Shown here: positions 63,243 through 64,000 of the stretch, piece after piece
Layout of the letters: each line of letters opens with the position of its first letter
Position numbering within the stretch: the stretch's first letter is position 1
Origin: Ruminococcus sp.
Lineage (GTDB): Bacteria > Bacillota > Clostridia > Oscillospirales > Ruminococcaceae
DNA length: 64,000 bases
Assembly (NCBI GenBank): GCA_017462565.1
Contig: JAFTQW010000054.1
Coordinates: forward strand, 1-64,000
Direction of reading: 5' to 3'
Program-made: the position numbers and the translations under genes
The notes under the pieces: model-generated
The model's input: only the letters and a program-made list of their open reading frames with translations
Database searches by the model: none
What the model was told of the DNA's origin: nothing

Positions 63243-64000
63243 AAAAATAAGACGTCCGCTTTCAGAGCCGCAGCTCCAGCTTCGTCAGAAGCTTATTTCC
63301 GAAGTTGAAAACAGCCGTTATAAGGCGGTAAGCTTTAAAATGCAGGATGTTCTTGTTATCTCTCCGTTTTCGGAGGAGTGCGACATTTTTCTGCTTATGG
63401 AGGACGAATTTGCTCTTTTCAACACGGGAAAAAAGTCTTTTACCGAATTGAGAATGTCCGCTCAGGAAGCGGCGCTGAAAAAATGCGGAGTCTATACCCG
63501 TGTTACGCTTGAAATGATATATAAAATATTCGCAAAGCAGAGCGGAATAAGTCCCGAAGGAAAAGAACGGCTGATGAAGCTCGAATGCGAGCTTGCAGAG
63601 CATTTTTATTTCCCGAGAGAATGCGGAAAAGCTCTTTTCAGGGCGGCAAAGAACAAGAATAAAAAGGTGATAATTATTTCCGAGTGGATATATCCGGCGG
63701 AGGTAACGAAAAATGTGCTTGAAAACTGCGGCTACGGCTCTTTCGACGAGCTTATAGCAGTTTCGGATATACCCGAAAGCAACGCTTCGAGCTGGTATGA
63801 TATAACGCTTGAAAAAGCCGGAGTTTCCGCAGAAAGGCTTCTTCATACCGGAAGCAGCGTGGCTTTCGACGTCGAGCTTCCGATAGTTCACGGCTCAAAA
63901 TCGCTTCTTCTTGCTCCGGTAAATCAGCTTATGGAAAAATCGGGCAGACTGAGCGGTTATATCCGCAGGAAGCATATTTATGATTACGATAAGCCGGAAT
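63229..64000 (+). CDS. HAD-like protein lacking the nucleophile Asp (cut by window edge)
   Basis: The first 257 residues resemble the HAD-type domain found in capsule and glycan biosynthesis proteins, whose usual opening is VSFDIFDTLxxRPF and which later has VIIISDMY. Here the corresponding stretches are AVSFKMQDVLVISPF and KVIIISEWIYP: the nucleophile Asp is replaced by Lys, and the later Asp by Glu. The second Asp is kept. So phosphatase chemistry is unlikely. AAGGAGG precedes the ATG, inside the end of the GH26 gene. The C-terminal part is outside the window. Confidence 0.65.
   Translation, partial: MQSSKKIRRPLSEPQLQLRQKLISEVENSRYKAVSFKMQDVLVISPFSEECDIFLLMEDEFALFNTGKKSFTELRMSAQEAALKKCGVYTRVTLEMIYKIFAKQSGISPEGKERLMKLECELAEHFYFPRECGKALFRAAKNKNKKVIIISEWIYPAEVTKNVLENCGYGSFDELIAVSDIPESNASSWYDITLEKAGVSAERLLHTGSSVAFDVELPIVHGSKSLLLAPVNQLMEKSGRLSGYIRRKHIYDYDKPE

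Overview
This window is the replication-origin region of a low-to-moderate GC, endospore-lineage Firmicute. The gene order rpmH / dnaA-dnaN-yaaA-recF-remB-gyrB-gyrA on one side and rnpA-yidD-yidC-jag-mnmE-mnmG-rsmG-noc-soj-parB on the other, together with gpr, a ytaF-like gene and a SleB-type hydrolase, and the glycoside hydrolases at the right end, suggest an Oscillospiraceae (Ruminococcus-like) gut or rumen bacterium. The genus is an inference from gene content, not from a search.

Layout. 0.3-12.1 kb (minus strand): serS, parB, soj, noc, rsmG, mnmG, mnmE, jag/khpB, yidC, yidD, rnpA, rpmH, with four parS sites (two beside noc, one inside rsmG, one between mnmG and mnmE). 12.1-15.2 kb: a bipartite origin, with clusters of DnaA-box-like 9-mers on both sides of dnaA and an AT-rich stretch before dnaN. 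15.2-26.8 kb (plus strand): dnaN, yaaA, recF, remB, gyrB and gyrA, interrupted at three points by an accessory gene preceded by a repeat. 27-34 kb: sporulation-related genes (ytaF-like, SleB-like, gpr), rpsT, and an accessory patch with a type I toxin-antitoxin locus, a duplicated antitoxin-like leader driving a small unknown gene, and a 162-bp MITE with a 9-bp target duplication. 34.6-45.9 kb: carB, small genes, a second DnaA-box cluster at 38.6-38.9 kb, a PepV-like peptidase, an MsmX-type sugar ABC ATPase, an RsuA-type pseudouridine synthase, nrdR and mscL. 46-57.6 kb: a zinc-ribbon repeat protein, a VanY-type carboxypeptidase, the CIRCE-controlled hrcA-grpE-dnaK-dnaJ operon, and ylxM-ffh-rpsP-khpA. 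58.4-64 kb: a GH95 fucosidase-type enzyme, a GH26 lipoprotein and a truncated HAD-like gene.

The most striking structure is not a gene. More than twenty copies of two related modular intergenic repeats (called A and B here) fill gaps throughout the window. Each full A unit carries a long AT-rich palindrome, a hairpin with CCAAAGGG/CCCTTTGG arms and a hairpin of the form GGGGACAG(C/A)GTCCCC. The palindrome sequence differs between copies yet stays self-complementary, including a paired C-to-T/G-to-A change, so structure rather than sequence appears to be conserved. B units carry a GCAGCGTGACGCTGC-type hairpin and a long inverted arm pair. Several copies overlap or touch stop codons. No transposase for them is present in the window. 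Four further foldback/MITE-like elements are also present.

How the genes work together: initiation (DnaA/oriC), segregation (Soj/ParB/Noc/parS), topology (gyrase) and the clamp (DnaN, RecF) sit beside membrane insertion (YidC, Ffh), tRNA modification (MnmE/MnmG), rRNA modification (RsmG) and the KhpA/KhpB RNA-binding pair. The right end looks like carbohydrate utilisation.
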